A stretch of 50,399 nucleotides of DNA from an uncultured Caryophanales bacterium (GCA_902464635.1 CABQKC010000015.1:1-50399), one strand, 5' to 3'. Positions 32,645 through 41,937 are shown, counted from the stretch's first letter. Notes: generated by a model not told the origin, from the sequence alone. Numbers and translations are program-made.

Positions 32645-35600
32645 ATGGATAAGCTAGTTTATTTAGAAGAAAATGAAAATGAAATAATTATCCCCAACGA
32701 TGGAGGGGCTCATTTTCAACTCGCTTCATTCCTTTTATCTAGACATAGCAAGATTAAATTCAGCGAGGATTGCCTTTTTTATCCTGCTTCTAAAAAAGAA
32801 GAATTAGGAAATTCGCTTCCCTTCAATAAGAACGATTATTTGATATTAGGTGGAATAATACCTACCTCAGGCGAAGGAAAAGAAGACCCGATAAAATCGA
32901 TTTTGCTTCAAAACAAGAAAAACAAAAACATTTTCATTGTCTATGATTGCTTGTTATATAGAATCAATGCTTATTCTTCCGTAGGGGCTGTTGTTAAAAC
33001 AGAAGATTCCTATACGGATGCATCCATTTATTTTGATAAAGATATAGATGAACCTAAAATAGAAGAAGAAACCGAAGATGAAGGGGATTATATCGAAGAA
33101 GAAATAACTTCAGCTTATGAACCTACTAAGAAAAAGAAGATAGATAATCTAGGTTATTCTTTTGATGAAGAAGAGATTAATGAAGATGAAAGTGATGAAG
33201 AGGATGAGGTGCTTCCGATAACTATCAAAAAGGAATTTATCCCGACTTCTAAATCAAAGCCAATTAACCTTAATATAAATCCAAATTATAGGAAGGCAAG
33301 CGAAACTAAACCTATTAACGATTTCTCTATTCAGAATGAAATAAAGACTGATTTCATTACCAATAGCAAGTCTAAGCCAAAGAAAATAGTAGATAAGGCA
33401 ATGAATCAATATAAGATTTATGTCTATAGGAAACCAAAGAAATTATATAATGCAAAGATTTTAGTGTTTTCTTCAAAAGGCGATTATTCTATTTACCAAA
33501 GCGAATTCGAAAAGAAACTAAAATCCATTAACCGTATTAACTGGACTAAGGTAACTGGATATTGCCCTTCTAAACCAGAAGATGGATCTTTTGTTTATTC
33601 TCTAGCCTCTAAATTCGACATGGCTAAATTCAATTTACTTTGTTCCTGCGTTGATTCTTATAACAATCCAATTTCCTATTTAATTTCTTATAAGGAAGAC
33701 CCGTATATTTGCTTTGTTATATCTGCAAAGATGGATGCCTCGATTGTAGGATTTTCTTCAAAAGGCATCAATATAGAGGACCCATATATTGATTTTCCTT
33801 CTTTATTAGAGCTGACTTCAAAAAAAGAAATCGAAGAAAAAGAAGAAAAAGCCACAGTTAATGAACCTATAAAAGAAGAAGAGCCTGTATTTGAATTTGA
33901 ACCTGTAATAGAAAACAAAAAAATACATAGGCCACCTGTTAGAAGGGTATTTATCCTAAGTAGGACATTAAGGAAATTTGAAAAACTATTTTCTAAAAAT
34001 CCTGCATCTAGATATGATTTTGATTCTACTCTTGAGACATTGATAACATATCCTAGAGATGAACTAAATTCCTATTTCATTTCTAAAGACAACAAAAAAA
34101 TCGATTCGACCTCTCCTCTTAATATTTATAAATTCCAATTTGGTAGCAAGAAAGATTACGAAGCTTCACGTTTATTTTATTGTTATAAAAAAGACGATGA
34201 AAGAAAGCTTTCTAATGATGACATCATAATCATTGGATTTACTAATCAAGATGAACATGAAGATCAACGTGAAGAGGCCATTCTTGGTTCTAGATATCTT
34301 TTAGAAGGTGCTTCCTTACATCAATTGTTTGTTAAAGATGAGGATAATGACTCATTAGATGAACTTCCTTATCTATCAAAGATGCAGTTTAGCCTTTTGG
34401 ATAAGGCTTCTTCTAAGCTGCCTATTGTATTTACAGGTTCAGCAGGAACTGGAAAAACATTGATGTCAGTCGCCCAGTATGTTGATTCTAAAGACAAGGG
34501 AGGCTCAATTTTATATCTAACATATGAACCATCCTTATTAAATAATGTTGATAAGATGTTCCATTCTCTAGGGGTGAAAAATCCATCTTCTTATACTTAT
34601 TTATCATTAATTTCTTCCATCCTAGATATAGATTTATCTTCTTCATATGCAGGATTAGCTAAATTTAGGGATTATTATTTTAATTACCTAAAGAAGCATA
34701 AAGATGCGAAGAAAGTATTTTCTAGTTATGAAGAAGGAGATGATTTATGCCTTGCTTCTTATTGTTTTTATAATGGGGTGATAAGTGGTTCGTCTAGACT
34801 ACTTGATAACAAGAAAAAAATCTTGACTAGAGATGAATTTTTAGAATCAATAAGCAAAGAAGAAGCCTTCTCTAATGAAATAAAAAACAAGATGTACGAT
34901 ATAGGTAAATCCTATTATGAATATCTAGTTAGCAAGAAACTTTATTCAGACGGAATGCTTGCAAAACTTCTATTAAATAAAGAAAACAAACCAATTTATG
35001 ATTGTCTTATTATTGATGAATATCAGGATTTAAGCGAGATTTGCTTTGCTTCTATTTTGTCATTGCTTAAAAAAGAATTGCCTTTAAGGCTATATATGTT
35101 TGGAGATGATAACCAAACTATTCAGCCAACATTATTTTCTATCTCTAGCGCAGAATCTATCATCAAGGAATTATTAGAATTCAAGGTCAAGCTAAATAAG
35201 GAATATCTACCTTCTTCCTACCGAAGCGGACCGACTTTAATTAATTACATCAATTCGATTAATAAAGTTAAGCAGCATTGCATTGGTAAGCAAAACAAGG
35301 AAAAGGATATGGAAGAATCTTCTTCTAGGGAAGATGAGAATGATTTATTCGTTTCCTATATCGATAAGAAGCCCTTGTTTGATAGCTTTGTCAAAGAATC
35401 TTTAGAACATAACTCTGATATTGCATATATCTTCCCTTCCTTAAAAGAAAAGAATGATTTTATAAAACATTTTTCTTCATTAGGAATTGATTTAAATATC
35501 TTAGAAAACATTACCTATATAGTAGAAGAGGCAAAGGGGATGGAGTGGGACTTTGTATGTCTAGTTAGATTCCTTTCCTCTTCTAAAAATAGCTTTGATG

Positions 35601-36253
35601 CAATGCTAGAAAAATCTAGTGGCAAGCATTCTTCTTTCCACAGGATGTTATTCAATAGGCTTTATGTAGGACTTACTAGGGCTAAAAATAAGATAGTGAT
35701 GTTTGAAGATAGCTTGTCTCCATTAATTTCCTCGACATTGCTAAATACCCCTAAATTAATTGCAACAAATGAAGAAATGAAGGGCTTATTCGAAACTTCT
35801 TCTAGTTTCTCTTCTTGGATTGAATATGCGAAGAGGTTATTTAAGGCTAGACAATATCAGCAAGCTTATCTTTCTATCTGCAGGGCAAAAGATAATTGCC
35901 CGAAAGAGAGTTATTTAGTCGCAGAGACTTATGCAAATTACGAAAAAGAATTCAATTCATCTATATTTACCAATGCAAATAGATATATAGATATGTTTAT
36001 ATCTAGAAACGATTTATTTACTTTAAAAGAAGCCTATAAGAGACTAGGCAATAAGAAGAAATCTTCCTTATTGGAACTTTGTTTTAAAGCGAATGTAGAT
36101 GCATCGGAGCTAGTTAATTCCTTTGCCAAGAATGTTGAATTATGTTCATATATGGAGAAAGCCTTCTATTTTGATAGAGTTGCCTCCATCTTAAATAAAA
36201 AGATAACAAATAATGTAGAAAGGATATTAAAAAATGGAAAACGCGGACGATAA
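32645..36253 (+). CDS. SF1 (UvrD/Rep-like) helicase with large unusual N-terminus
   Basis: The helicase core occupies about residues 590-1035. Walker A FTGSAGTGKT is near 600, the DExQD-type motif IDEYQD near 790, GDDNQTIQP near 820, SYRSGPTL after it, VEEAKGMEWDFV (motif V) near 960 and YVGLTRAKNK (motif VI) near 1006. The first 590 residues match no family I know. They hold an acidic linker (about 140-190, rich in Glu/Asp), a basic patch and two mixed alpha/beta segments. The last 160 residues look helical and repeat-like. It heads a three-gene overlapping operon with a coiled-coil protein and a Vsr-MutT fusion, so a DNA repair or defence role is likely. Confidence 0.85.
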   Translation: MDKLVYLEENENEIIIPNDGGAHFQLASFLLSRHSKIKFSEDCLFYPASKKEELGNSLPFNKNDYLILGGIIPTSGEGKEDPIKSILLQNKKNKNIFIVYDCLLYRINAYSSVGAVVKTEDSYTDASIYFDKDIDEPKIEEETEDEGDYIEEEITSAYEPTKKKKIDNLGYSFDEEEINEDESDEEDEVLPITIKKEFIPTSKSKPINLNINPNYRKASETKPINDFSIQNEIKTDFITNSKSKPKKIVDKAMNQYKIYVYRKPKKLYNAKILVFSSKGDYSIYQSEFEKKLKSINRINWTKVTGYCPSKPEDGSFVYSLASKFDMAKFNLLCSCVDSYNNPISYLISYKEDPYICFVISAKMDASIVGFSSKGINIEDPYIDFPSLLELTSKKEIEEKEEKATVNEPIKEEEPVFEFEPVIENKKIHRPPVRRVFILSRTLRKFEKLFSKNPASRYDFDSTLETLITYPRDELNSYFISKDNKKIDSTSPLNIYKFQFGSKKDYEASRLFYCYKKDDERKLSNDDIIIIGFTNQDEHEDQREEAILGSRYLLEGASLHQLFVKDEDNDSLDELPYLSKMQFSLLDKASSKLPIVFTGSAGTGKTLMSVAQYVDSKDKGGSILYLTYEPSLLNNVDKMFHSLGVKNPSSYTYLSLISSILDIDLSSSYAGLAKFRDYYFNYLKKHKDAKKVFSSYEEGDDLCLASYCFYNGVISGSSRLLDNKKKILTRDEFLESISKEEAFSNEIKNKMYDIGKSYYEYLVSKKLYSDGMLAKLLLNKENKPIYDCLIIDEYQDLSEICFASILSLLKKELPLRLYMFGDDNQTIQPTLFSISSAESIIKELLEFKVKLNKEYLPSSYRSGPTLINYINSINKVKQHCIGKQNKEKDMEESSSREDENDLFVSYIDKKPLFDSFVKESLEHNSDIAYIFPSLKEKNDFIKHFSSLGIDLNILENITYIVEEAKGMEWDFVCLVRFLSSSKNSFDAMLEKSSGKHSSFHRMLFNRLYVGLTRAKNKIVMFEDSLSPLISSTLLNTPKLIATNEEMKGLFETSSSFSSWIEYAKRLFKARQYQQAYLSICRAKDNCPKESYLVAETYANYEKEFNSSIFTNANRYIDMFISRNDLFTLKEAYKRLGNKKKSSLLELCFKANVDASELVNSFAKNVELCSYMEKAFYFDRVASILNKKITNNVERILKNGKRGR

Positions 36254-36623
36254 GTTAGTTAGGACTTTAGAAAACCTAGAAAACATCTCTTCTTACCTAG
36301 AAAGAATAGAAGAAGTCGAGGATAACTTTGATTCTAAACTAGATGATATTTCTAGTAGGATTGAAAAGACTTTTGATAGGTCAAAGGAAGTTTCTTCTAA
36401 CTTGGCTAAACTAGAAGGTTCGCTTAATAAATTCGAAGAAGTATTATCCAAGCTCAATTTATTAAATGAAAAGCTATCTAGCTTAATCGAAAAACTAGAT
36501 AAAGTAGATGTGAAAGAAATAATAAAAGGCTGCGAGAAAGTTAATGATTCAGTCTCTAATTTGATTCAGGAAATGAAAGCCGTTACTGCTAAAAAGAAAG
36601 AAAAAGGAAGCAAGAAGAAATAG
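36234..36623 (+). CDS. Small coiled-coil protein
   Basis: A 129-residue highly charged protein. Residues 8-115 show regular heptad-like spacing of Leu and Ile (LENLENISSYLERIEE, LNKFEEVLSKLNLL), and it ends in a Lys-rich tail (KKKEKGSKKK) that could touch DNA. It overlaps the helicase gene by 20 bases, and its last base overlaps the next gene's GTG. AGGA precedes the ATG. Its place suggests an adaptor that joins the helicase and nuclease. CTAG is very dense here (about seven in 36241-36500 by eye). Confidence 0.75.
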   Translation: MENADDKLVRTLENLENISSYLERIEEVEDNFDSKLDDISSRIEKTFDRSKEVSSNLAKLEGSLNKFEEVLSKLNLLNEKLSSLIEKLDKVDVKEIIKGCEKVNDSVSNLIQEMKAVTAKKKEKGSKKK

Positions 36624-37528
36624 TGAAACGCGATCCTATTGTTAACCATAAGGTAATGGCGTCCATTAAAGGCAAAGATACCAAGATAGAATTAGCCTTA
36701 AGAGAGCAACTTAAGAAAGAGAATATCTATTATTTCAAGAACTATAAAAAGCTTATTGGAAAGCCAGATATCTATATACCTTCATCTAATCTAGCTATTT
36801 TTGCCGATAGCGAATTTTGGCACGGCTATAATTTTGATATAGCTAAATCTTCAATAAAAACCAATATTCCTTTCTGGGTCAATAAGATTGAAACCAATAT
36901 AGCTAGAGATAAAAAAGTAAACGAAACACTGCTTTCTCAAGGGGTAGGGGTACTTCGCTTTTATGGCTTTGAAATTGAAAAAGAGCTACCCCGTGTAATG
37001 GAAAATATCATTTCTACCCATAAAGAAAGAAAGCAAATCATAGATAGGATTAAAGCTATAAAACAAAAGACTACTCTAGGTTATATAAAGATTGATGATA
37101 AATATCTTTTCCTTTATAGAAACAAAAAGAAGAACGATCCAAATGAAGGCAAATATGTTGGAATCGGTGGTCATTTTGAAAAGAACGAGAATAGATTTTC
37201 TTGCCTAAGAAGAGAAGTAAAAGAAGAAACTTGTCTAACAATCAAAAAACCAAAATTCCTTGGAACGATTTATTTCCTTAATGATGCTTATGAAGATGAG
37301 ATGATGTTCCTTTTTGAAATTGATTCTTTTGAAGGAAAATTATCTTCTTCTTGCAATGAGGGTGAGTTCAAGTTAGTCAAAAAGGAAGATATTCTTGATT
37401 TGCCTTTATGGGAAGGAGATAAGGTTTTCTTGCCGCTTCTAGGCAAAGAAGAAAAAAGACCATTTGAACTGACTCTAATTTATAAAAAAGACCGATTAGA
37501 AAAGGTTATTGGACCATTTTACAAGTAA
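36623..37528 (+). CDS. Vsr-like endonuclease fused to MutT/Nudix hydrolase
   Basis: Residues 1-130 resemble Vsr, the nuclease that nicks at T:G mismatches: MASIKGKDTKIELALREQL, GKPDIYI (D49 aligned with the Vsr catalytic Asp), FADSEFWHGYNF (H67), and FWVNKIETNIARD before the last strand. The Vsr zinc-site Cys before FWH is absent. Residues 150-301 are a Nudix enzyme close to Clostridia 8-oxo-dGTP diphosphatases: a Nudix box at 183-205 with REVKEET, then DEMMFLF and LPLWEGDKVFLPLL. The start is a GTG overlapping the previous stop. No DNA cytosine methylase, the usual partner of Vsr, lies in the window. Domain calls are strong; joint function is inferred. Confidence 0.85.
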   Translation: MKRDPIVNHKVMASIKGKDTKIELALREQLKKENIYYFKNYKKLIGKPDIYIPSSNLAIFADSEFWHGYNFDIAKSSIKTNIPFWVNKIETNIARDKKVNETLLSQGVGVLRFYGFEIEKELPRVMENIISTHKERKQIIDRIKAIKQKTTLGYIKIDDKYLFLYRNKKKNDPNEGKYVGIGGHFEKNENRFSCLRREVKEETCLTIKKPKFLGTIYFLNDAYEDEMMFLFEIDSFEGKLSSSCNEGEFKLVKKEDILDLPLWEGDKVFLPLLGKEEKRPFELTLIYKKDRLEKVIGPFYK

Positions 37529-37619
37529 ATGAAGAAAACATTTATTTAACTTAAAAAGGTTAAATAATTATTTCTTGCCTATTGAAACTATTTCGATTTC
37601 AAGCTTAAATATCCTTGCT

Positions 37620-37660
37620 CTTAGATGGCCCGACCCCTAGACTATCTAAGGGCTTTTTGT
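37620..37660 (+). terminator. Possible terminator after the helicase operon
   Basis: CTTAGAT pairs with ATCTAAG around a C-rich loop, then GGC-TTTTTGTTT. An alternative stem pairs GCCC with GGGC. The next ATG lies only five bases on, so it could instead regulate that gene. Confidence 0.5.
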
Positions 37661-37664
37661 TTAT

Positions 37665-38228
37665 ATGGAAAAAGAAATATCATTACCAATTAAAGTTATT
37701 GAAGAAGATGCCGCGACTTTAGGCTATGTATTTAATTCAATTAAAGAGATAGATAAAAATAAGCATGACGATAAGACGCTTATTCTATTTTCTTGCATAG
37801 CTAGTTATTCTCCAAAAGAATCTAGCGAACTTGATTATTATTCTCTTTCACTTTCTTCTTATTTAGAAGATAAACTCGAACAATTTAGCGAAGGGAAAAT
37901 ATCTATTCCCCATTTTGATCCATATCTAAATGTATCTCCTTTAGAAGAAAAGCTTTCTATAGCGGCCTTAATCTCAAAATCATTTGAACTAGCCATTGAA
38001 AAAGGCTCGGTTTCAGATGTTTTTGATTATATTAAAACCTCCCTAAATTTCTCTGGTTCATTTCTAGAGCCAATTAAAGAGGCCTTATCAAGAAAAGATG
38101 AATCCAAACAAGAAGAAGTGGATAAGGTTATCGATGAGCATTATATAAAAAATCTAGGGAGAAGAGGATTCCTCTCAACCCTAGACTCACTTGAAGATTA
38201 CCTTCTTCAAATTAGATATAACTTTTAA
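37665..38228 (+). CDS. Small soluble protein, unknown function
   Basis: A 187-residue acidic, mostly helical protein without signal or membrane segment. No family is recognised. Its ATG follows directly on a hairpin with a T-run, and there is no clear ribosome site, which is unusual. Its stop overlaps the convergent pepC stop within TTAA. The even codon pattern and lineage-typical composition suggest a real gene. Confidence 0.65.
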   Translation: MEKEISLPIKVIEEDAATLGYVFNSIKEIDKNKHDDKTLILFSCIASYSPKESSELDYYSLSLSSYLEDKLEQFSEGKISIPHFDPYLNVSPLEEKLSIAALISKSFELAIEKGSVSDVFDYIKTSLNFSGSFLEPIKEALSRKDESKQEEVDKVIDEHYIKNLGRRGFLSTLDSLEDYLLQIRYNF

Positions 38229-39535
38229 TCTAGCATTGACCACATTGAAGTGAATGGACTTACTAGTATGGTCTTAGCTGAATCATGTTTTTCTAATAGT
38301 TCTTTAGAAAGGTATTTCCTTTTGACTGCGATTTGATAGACATAATTATCAAACCAACCTCTAGAAGCGACGAAATATCCTCCCTTTCCAACATCTTTCC
38401 CCCAGGAATTCTCTACTTTTAATTTATCGATTTCCCCATTTTTATTGGTTCCATATCCAACAAAAAGCATAGCGTGGGCATTAGTAGCAACCCTATAATC
38501 AAGCATTTCCCCCTTAGAAAGGATATTTTCATAGCCGAATAATCTTTCTTTATCGATTAGATTAGTTGTTAGATAGCCGTTTTTTCTATCTGAATCCCTT
38601 CTAACATCTCCTGCAAACCATAAGGCATCTTTATTGTCCAAACTATCTTTTATAGCCTTGATGAATTCTTCTTTGCTAACTTCAAAATTAGTAACTAAAG
38701 GAGATCCTTCAACATTGTTGCAGTCTTTTGATGCAACTTTTGTATATAAAGGATAGATAGAAGAGGAAGAGGATGTTAATAAGATATATTCATCAACTTC
38801 ATCTCCGATTGTCATCTTTGCAAATTCAAGTGGTGTGATATCAAATAGTTTAACTACCTTCTTATCTTTGTCCGTATAGATGTAATCGAATTTCTTAAGT
38901 GGCTCACCTAGGGCAATTGAGATTACTTTATAGGCTTTCTTTAGATAATCTTTCTTTATTGAATCAATTTCATCATTATTTTTTGCATTTCTAATTAATT
39001 TAGCGGCGCAGCCAAGCAAATCCACTAGAGTGGAGTTTAGCGAATCCGTGTTATCACTACTAAAAGAACCATCCATCAAGCCATGTGGGATTAATCCATA
39101 TTTCTTGACTAGATTAACAAACATCTGGAATTGCCCTCCATCGGCAGTGATGGTATTCAAGCAATAGATGTTATAAGGATCATCTAATGGTTTATCTTTA
39201 TATTCTTCGATTCTATTTAGGGCTAAGTTGAATTTCTCTAGTTTATCATAGAACTGTAGGTATCCTTCGCTAAATTCAAAATTTTCGACGTTGAGGCTTT
39301 CCTGCGCTTTGTATTTAAGCATATTCAAGGAGGCAAACACCCAGCATCTCCCCGAATGTAACTGATTAGAAATCTTGTTTTCTTTTAATTCAACATCAAA
39401 AACAGGATTGACTAGGTTAAAATCTATTCTTTCTGATGCCTGGTTTATTGATGTTGAGTATAGGATTGATGATTTTAGGTTATCTTCTTTAGATAATTTT
39501 TCTTCTATTTCATTAATATTTAATATGTTTTCCAT
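38225..39535 (-). CDS. pepC: Aminopeptidase C (bleomycin hydrolase family)
   Basis: A cytosolic papain-like (C1B) aminopeptidase forming hexamers; it trims N-terminal residues from peptides. The active site Q58...C64 lies in NQLHSGRCWVFASL, the His in NAHAMLFVGYG, and the Asn in VENSWG. The length of 436 is normal. The start at 39535 is set by the GGAAGG site 9-14 bases upstream; the frame runs seven codons further. Located beside an M24 aminopeptidase on the opposite strand, it suggests active peptide use as amino acid source. Confidence 0.94.
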   Translation of the reverse strand: MENILNINEIEEKLSKEDNLKSSILYSTSINQASERIDFNLVNPVFDVELKENKISNQLHSGRCWVFASLNMLKYKAQESLNVENFEFSEGYLQFYDKLEKFNLALNRIEEYKDKPLDDPYNIYCLNTITADGGQFQMFVNLVKKYGLIPHGLMDGSFSSDNTDSLNSTLVDLLGCAAKLIRNAKNNDEIDSIKKDYLKKAYKVISIALGEPLKKFDYIYTDKDKKVVKLFDITPLEFAKMTIGDEVDEYILLTSSSSSIYPLYTKVASKDCNNVEGSPLVTNFEVSKEEFIKAIKDSLDNKDALWFAGDVRRDSDRKNGYLTTNLIDKERLFGYENILSKGEMLDYRVATNAHAMLFVGYGTNKNGEIDKLKVENSWGKDVGKGGYFVASRGWFDNYVYQIAVKRKYLSKELLEKHDSAKTILVSPFTSMWSMLD

Positions 39536-39658
39536 AATGATTACCTTCCAAGGCAATATCCTAGGTCAAAGTTAGGAAAAAGTCTATCTTAATGAATATA
39601 TTTATTAATCTAGTTTAACTTTTCTAAATTTGGTCTAGAATTTTACTTGGTGATAATT

Positions 39659-41410
39659 ATGAACAAAGATATTTACGAAACTAGAATTAACCAATTAAGA
39701 AAGAAACTACTAGACAACAATTTGAAAGGTTATTTAATCTCGACAGGAGATCCTCATATTAGCGAATCTCCTTCAAGCCATTATGCTTCTTTACTATCTT
39801 ATTATTGTCCTTTTAAAGGAGAGAATGCGGATGTGTTTATTTCCTTGGATAAGGCTATTTTATTTGTAGACGGCAGGTTTGGTATATCTGCTAAAAAGGA
39901 TGTTGAAGGAACTCCTTTTGAAGTAATCGATACTTCTAAAATAGATACCCCATTAGAAGAAGAAATAAAAGAAATGAATGGATATCCTTTGGGATTAGAT
40001 TTCTCTTTGTTTCCAATTGGGAAAGCTAAGAAATTATCTAGCAAGGGAGAGATATTTGATTTAAAAGACGAAGAGGCTTTTGAATCTGCACCTAAATTAT
40101 CTTCTTCCCCTTTGTTTAAATTAGACGAAGATGCGACTACTCTAGACTCTTTAGCAAAAATAAATGTCTTAAGAGAGAAAATGAAATCTTTGGATTTAGA
40201 TGGATATGTAGTTTCTGATTTGAATGAGATTGCTTATCTTACTAATCTTAGGGGTGATGATTTACCTTATACTCCTATTTTCTATGCCTATCTTTTTGTA
40301 AGTTTATCTAATGCATATTTATTCTTTGATACATCCAGGTTTAGCAAATCCATTAAGGGCGTGGATGCGTTTTATCCTTATTCATCGTTTTCTTCTTTCC
40401 TAGAAAAGACTAATTTAAATCGAATTGGATTAGACATAAATTCAGTAAATTATGAGATTGACCGTTTATTAAAAGATAAGGCTGTATATGTTTCTTCTCT
40501 AATTGAATTAGATAAGGCGATCAAAGGAGAGAAAGAAATCAAGAATACAATTAAGTCCCAAATAGAAGACGGGGTGGCTTTGACTAAGTTCATTATCCAT
40601 TTCAAAGACGAAGTTAAAAAAGGAAGCGATGAACAATTTCTGTCCAATTTACTTCATTCCTATAGGGAAAAAGGGGCTCATTTTATTGGAGAATCTTTTG
40701 AAAATATAGTCGCGGTGGACTCTAATTCTGCCTGCATGCATTACGCTCCAAGTGAAAAGATTCATTCTAAAGTAGACTGTAACTCTTCTTCTTTATTGAT
40801 TGATTCAGGTGGCCAATATAAATATGGTACAACTGATACGACTAGGACATTTGCCTTGTCTAAACCAAGCGATGAATTTAAAAAGGATTACACATTGACC
40901 CTAAAATGCCTAATCGCCTTATCTAAGGCTATATTCCTAGATGGAGCAAATGGAAGAAGCCTAGATGGCATTGCTAGGAAATTTATGTGGCAAGAAGAGA
41001 TGGATTATAAATGTGGCACCGGCCATGGGGTTTCTTATCTAGGCCCAGTTCATGAAGGACCGAACGGATTTAGATATAAAGATGTCTATATGAAAAATGA
41101 TGGGGCTAAGATTGTCCCAGGAATGGTTACTACAGTTGAACCAGGTGTCTATAAAGAAAATAAATATGGGATTAGAATCGAAAATGATTTGCTTTGCGTT
41201 CCTTATATTAGCAATGAATTTGGTACATTCTATAAATTCAAGACTATAACATATGCTCCAATTGAACTAGATTCAGTTGAGCTATCTATGCTAGATAAGC
41301 AAGAAAAAGAATGGCTAAATGCTTATCATAAAGAAGTATATGAACTACTTTCCCCATTCATGGATGAAGAAGAAGTTGAAGTCTTGAAATATCTAACAAG
41401 ATCTATTTGA
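39659..41410 (+). CDS. Xaa-Pro aminopeptidase (M24B family)
   Basis: It releases an N-terminal residue before proline. Two creatinase-like N-terminal domains (LRKKLLDNNLKGYLIST at the start; a second from LREKMKSLDLDGYVVSD) precede the M24 pita-bread domain. That domain holds metal ligands in LIDSGGQYKYGTTDTTRTF, the loop GTGHGVSYLGPVHEGP, TTVEPGVY and GIRIENDLL. At 583 residues it is the long three-domain type shared with eukaryotic cytosolic enzymes. The start at 39659 is preferred to the GTG at 39647. The stop overlaps the convergent phosphatase gene by eight bases. Confidence 0.92.
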   Translation: MNKDIYETRINQLRKKLLDNNLKGYLISTGDPHISESPSSHYASLLSYYCPFKGENADVFISLDKAILFVDGRFGISAKKDVEGTPFEVIDTSKIDTPLEEEIKEMNGYPLGLDFSLFPIGKAKKLSSKGEIFDLKDEEAFESAPKLSSSPLFKLDEDATTLDSLAKINVLREKMKSLDLDGYVVSDLNEIAYLTNLRGDDLPYTPIFYAYLFVSLSNAYLFFDTSRFSKSIKGVDAFYPYSSFSSFLEKTNLNRIGLDINSVNYEIDRLLKDKAVYVSSLIELDKAIKGEKEIKNTIKSQIEDGVALTKFIIHFKDEVKKGSDEQFLSNLLHSYREKGAHFIGESFENIVAVDSNSACMHYAPSEKIHSKVDCNSSSLLIDSGGQYKYGTTDTTRTFALSKPSDEFKKDYTLTLKCLIALSKAIFLDGANGRSLDGIARKFMWQEEMDYKCGTGHGVSYLGPVHEGPNGFRYKDVYMKNDGAKIVPGMVTTVEPGVYKENKYGIRIENDLLCVPYISNEFGTFYKFKTITYAPIELDSVELSMLDKQEKEWLNAYHKEVYELLSPFMDEEEVEVLKYLTRSI

Positions 41411-41936
41411 AATCGTATTTGACTAACTGGCAATTAGAGATGCTATAGGAGATGAATTCATCGTTTTCCATATCGAAAAAATATGAATTTACAATCCTAG
41501 ACATTCCTCCATGGGCAACTACTAAAACATCATTTATAGTTGCCTCTTCTTTTATATCGTCTAAAAAAGAATAGACCCGTGCAGCAACTTTTAGGTAAGA
41601 TTCGCCTTTTGGATAGCAATAGGCAAATCTTTCTCTTTGCTTTTTATAGGCTTCTAGATGTCTAGAAGTTCCTTCCATTAGACCATAGTTTTCTTCTCTT
41701 AACCTATTATCTATTTTTAATTCCATTCCTAAGACTTTAGCAATCTCATTAGCAGTTTGTCTTGCCCTTAATAAAGGGGAGACATAGATAGAAGAAAACT
41801 TCTTATCTTTTAGCTTCTCTGCTAATTCTTTTGCTTGTTTGAAGCCAGTTTCATTCAAACTTATATCAAGACTGCCTTGGATTAAGTAGGCTAAGTTATA
41901 ATCGGTTTCCCCGTGTCTAGTGAAATATAATGACAT
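41403..41936 (-). CDS. Histidine phosphatase family protein
   Basis: A 177-residue phosphoglycerate-mutase-like phosphatase. The phosphorylated His is H8 in RHGETDYN; a second Arg lies in LLRARQTA, the acid Glu in REENYGLMEG, and the second His in VVAHGGMSR. Small members act on sugar phosphates or cobalamin precursors; no cobalamin genes are nearby, so a sugar-phosphate target is more likely. It starts one base after the MATE gene stop and may be cotranscribed with it. Confidence 0.88.
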   Translation of the reverse strand: MSLYFTRHGETDYNLAYLIQGSLDISLNETGFKQAKELAEKLKDKKFSSIYVSPLLRARQTANEIAKVLGMELKIDNRLREENYGLMEGTSRHLEAYKKQRERFAYCYPKGESYLKVAARVYSFLDDIKEEATINDVLVVAHGGMSRIVNSYFFDMENDEFISYSISNCQLVKYDFK

Positions 41937-41937
41937 G

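Noticed and set aside
36623..37528. Classical Vsr beside Dcm, or a restriction-modification system
   Set aside because: No DNA methyltransferase motif occurs in any gene of the window, and the Nudix fusion argues for another role.
41403..41936. Alpha-ribazole phosphatase (CobC)
   Set aside because: Same fold, but there is no cobalamin gene in the window to support that substrate.
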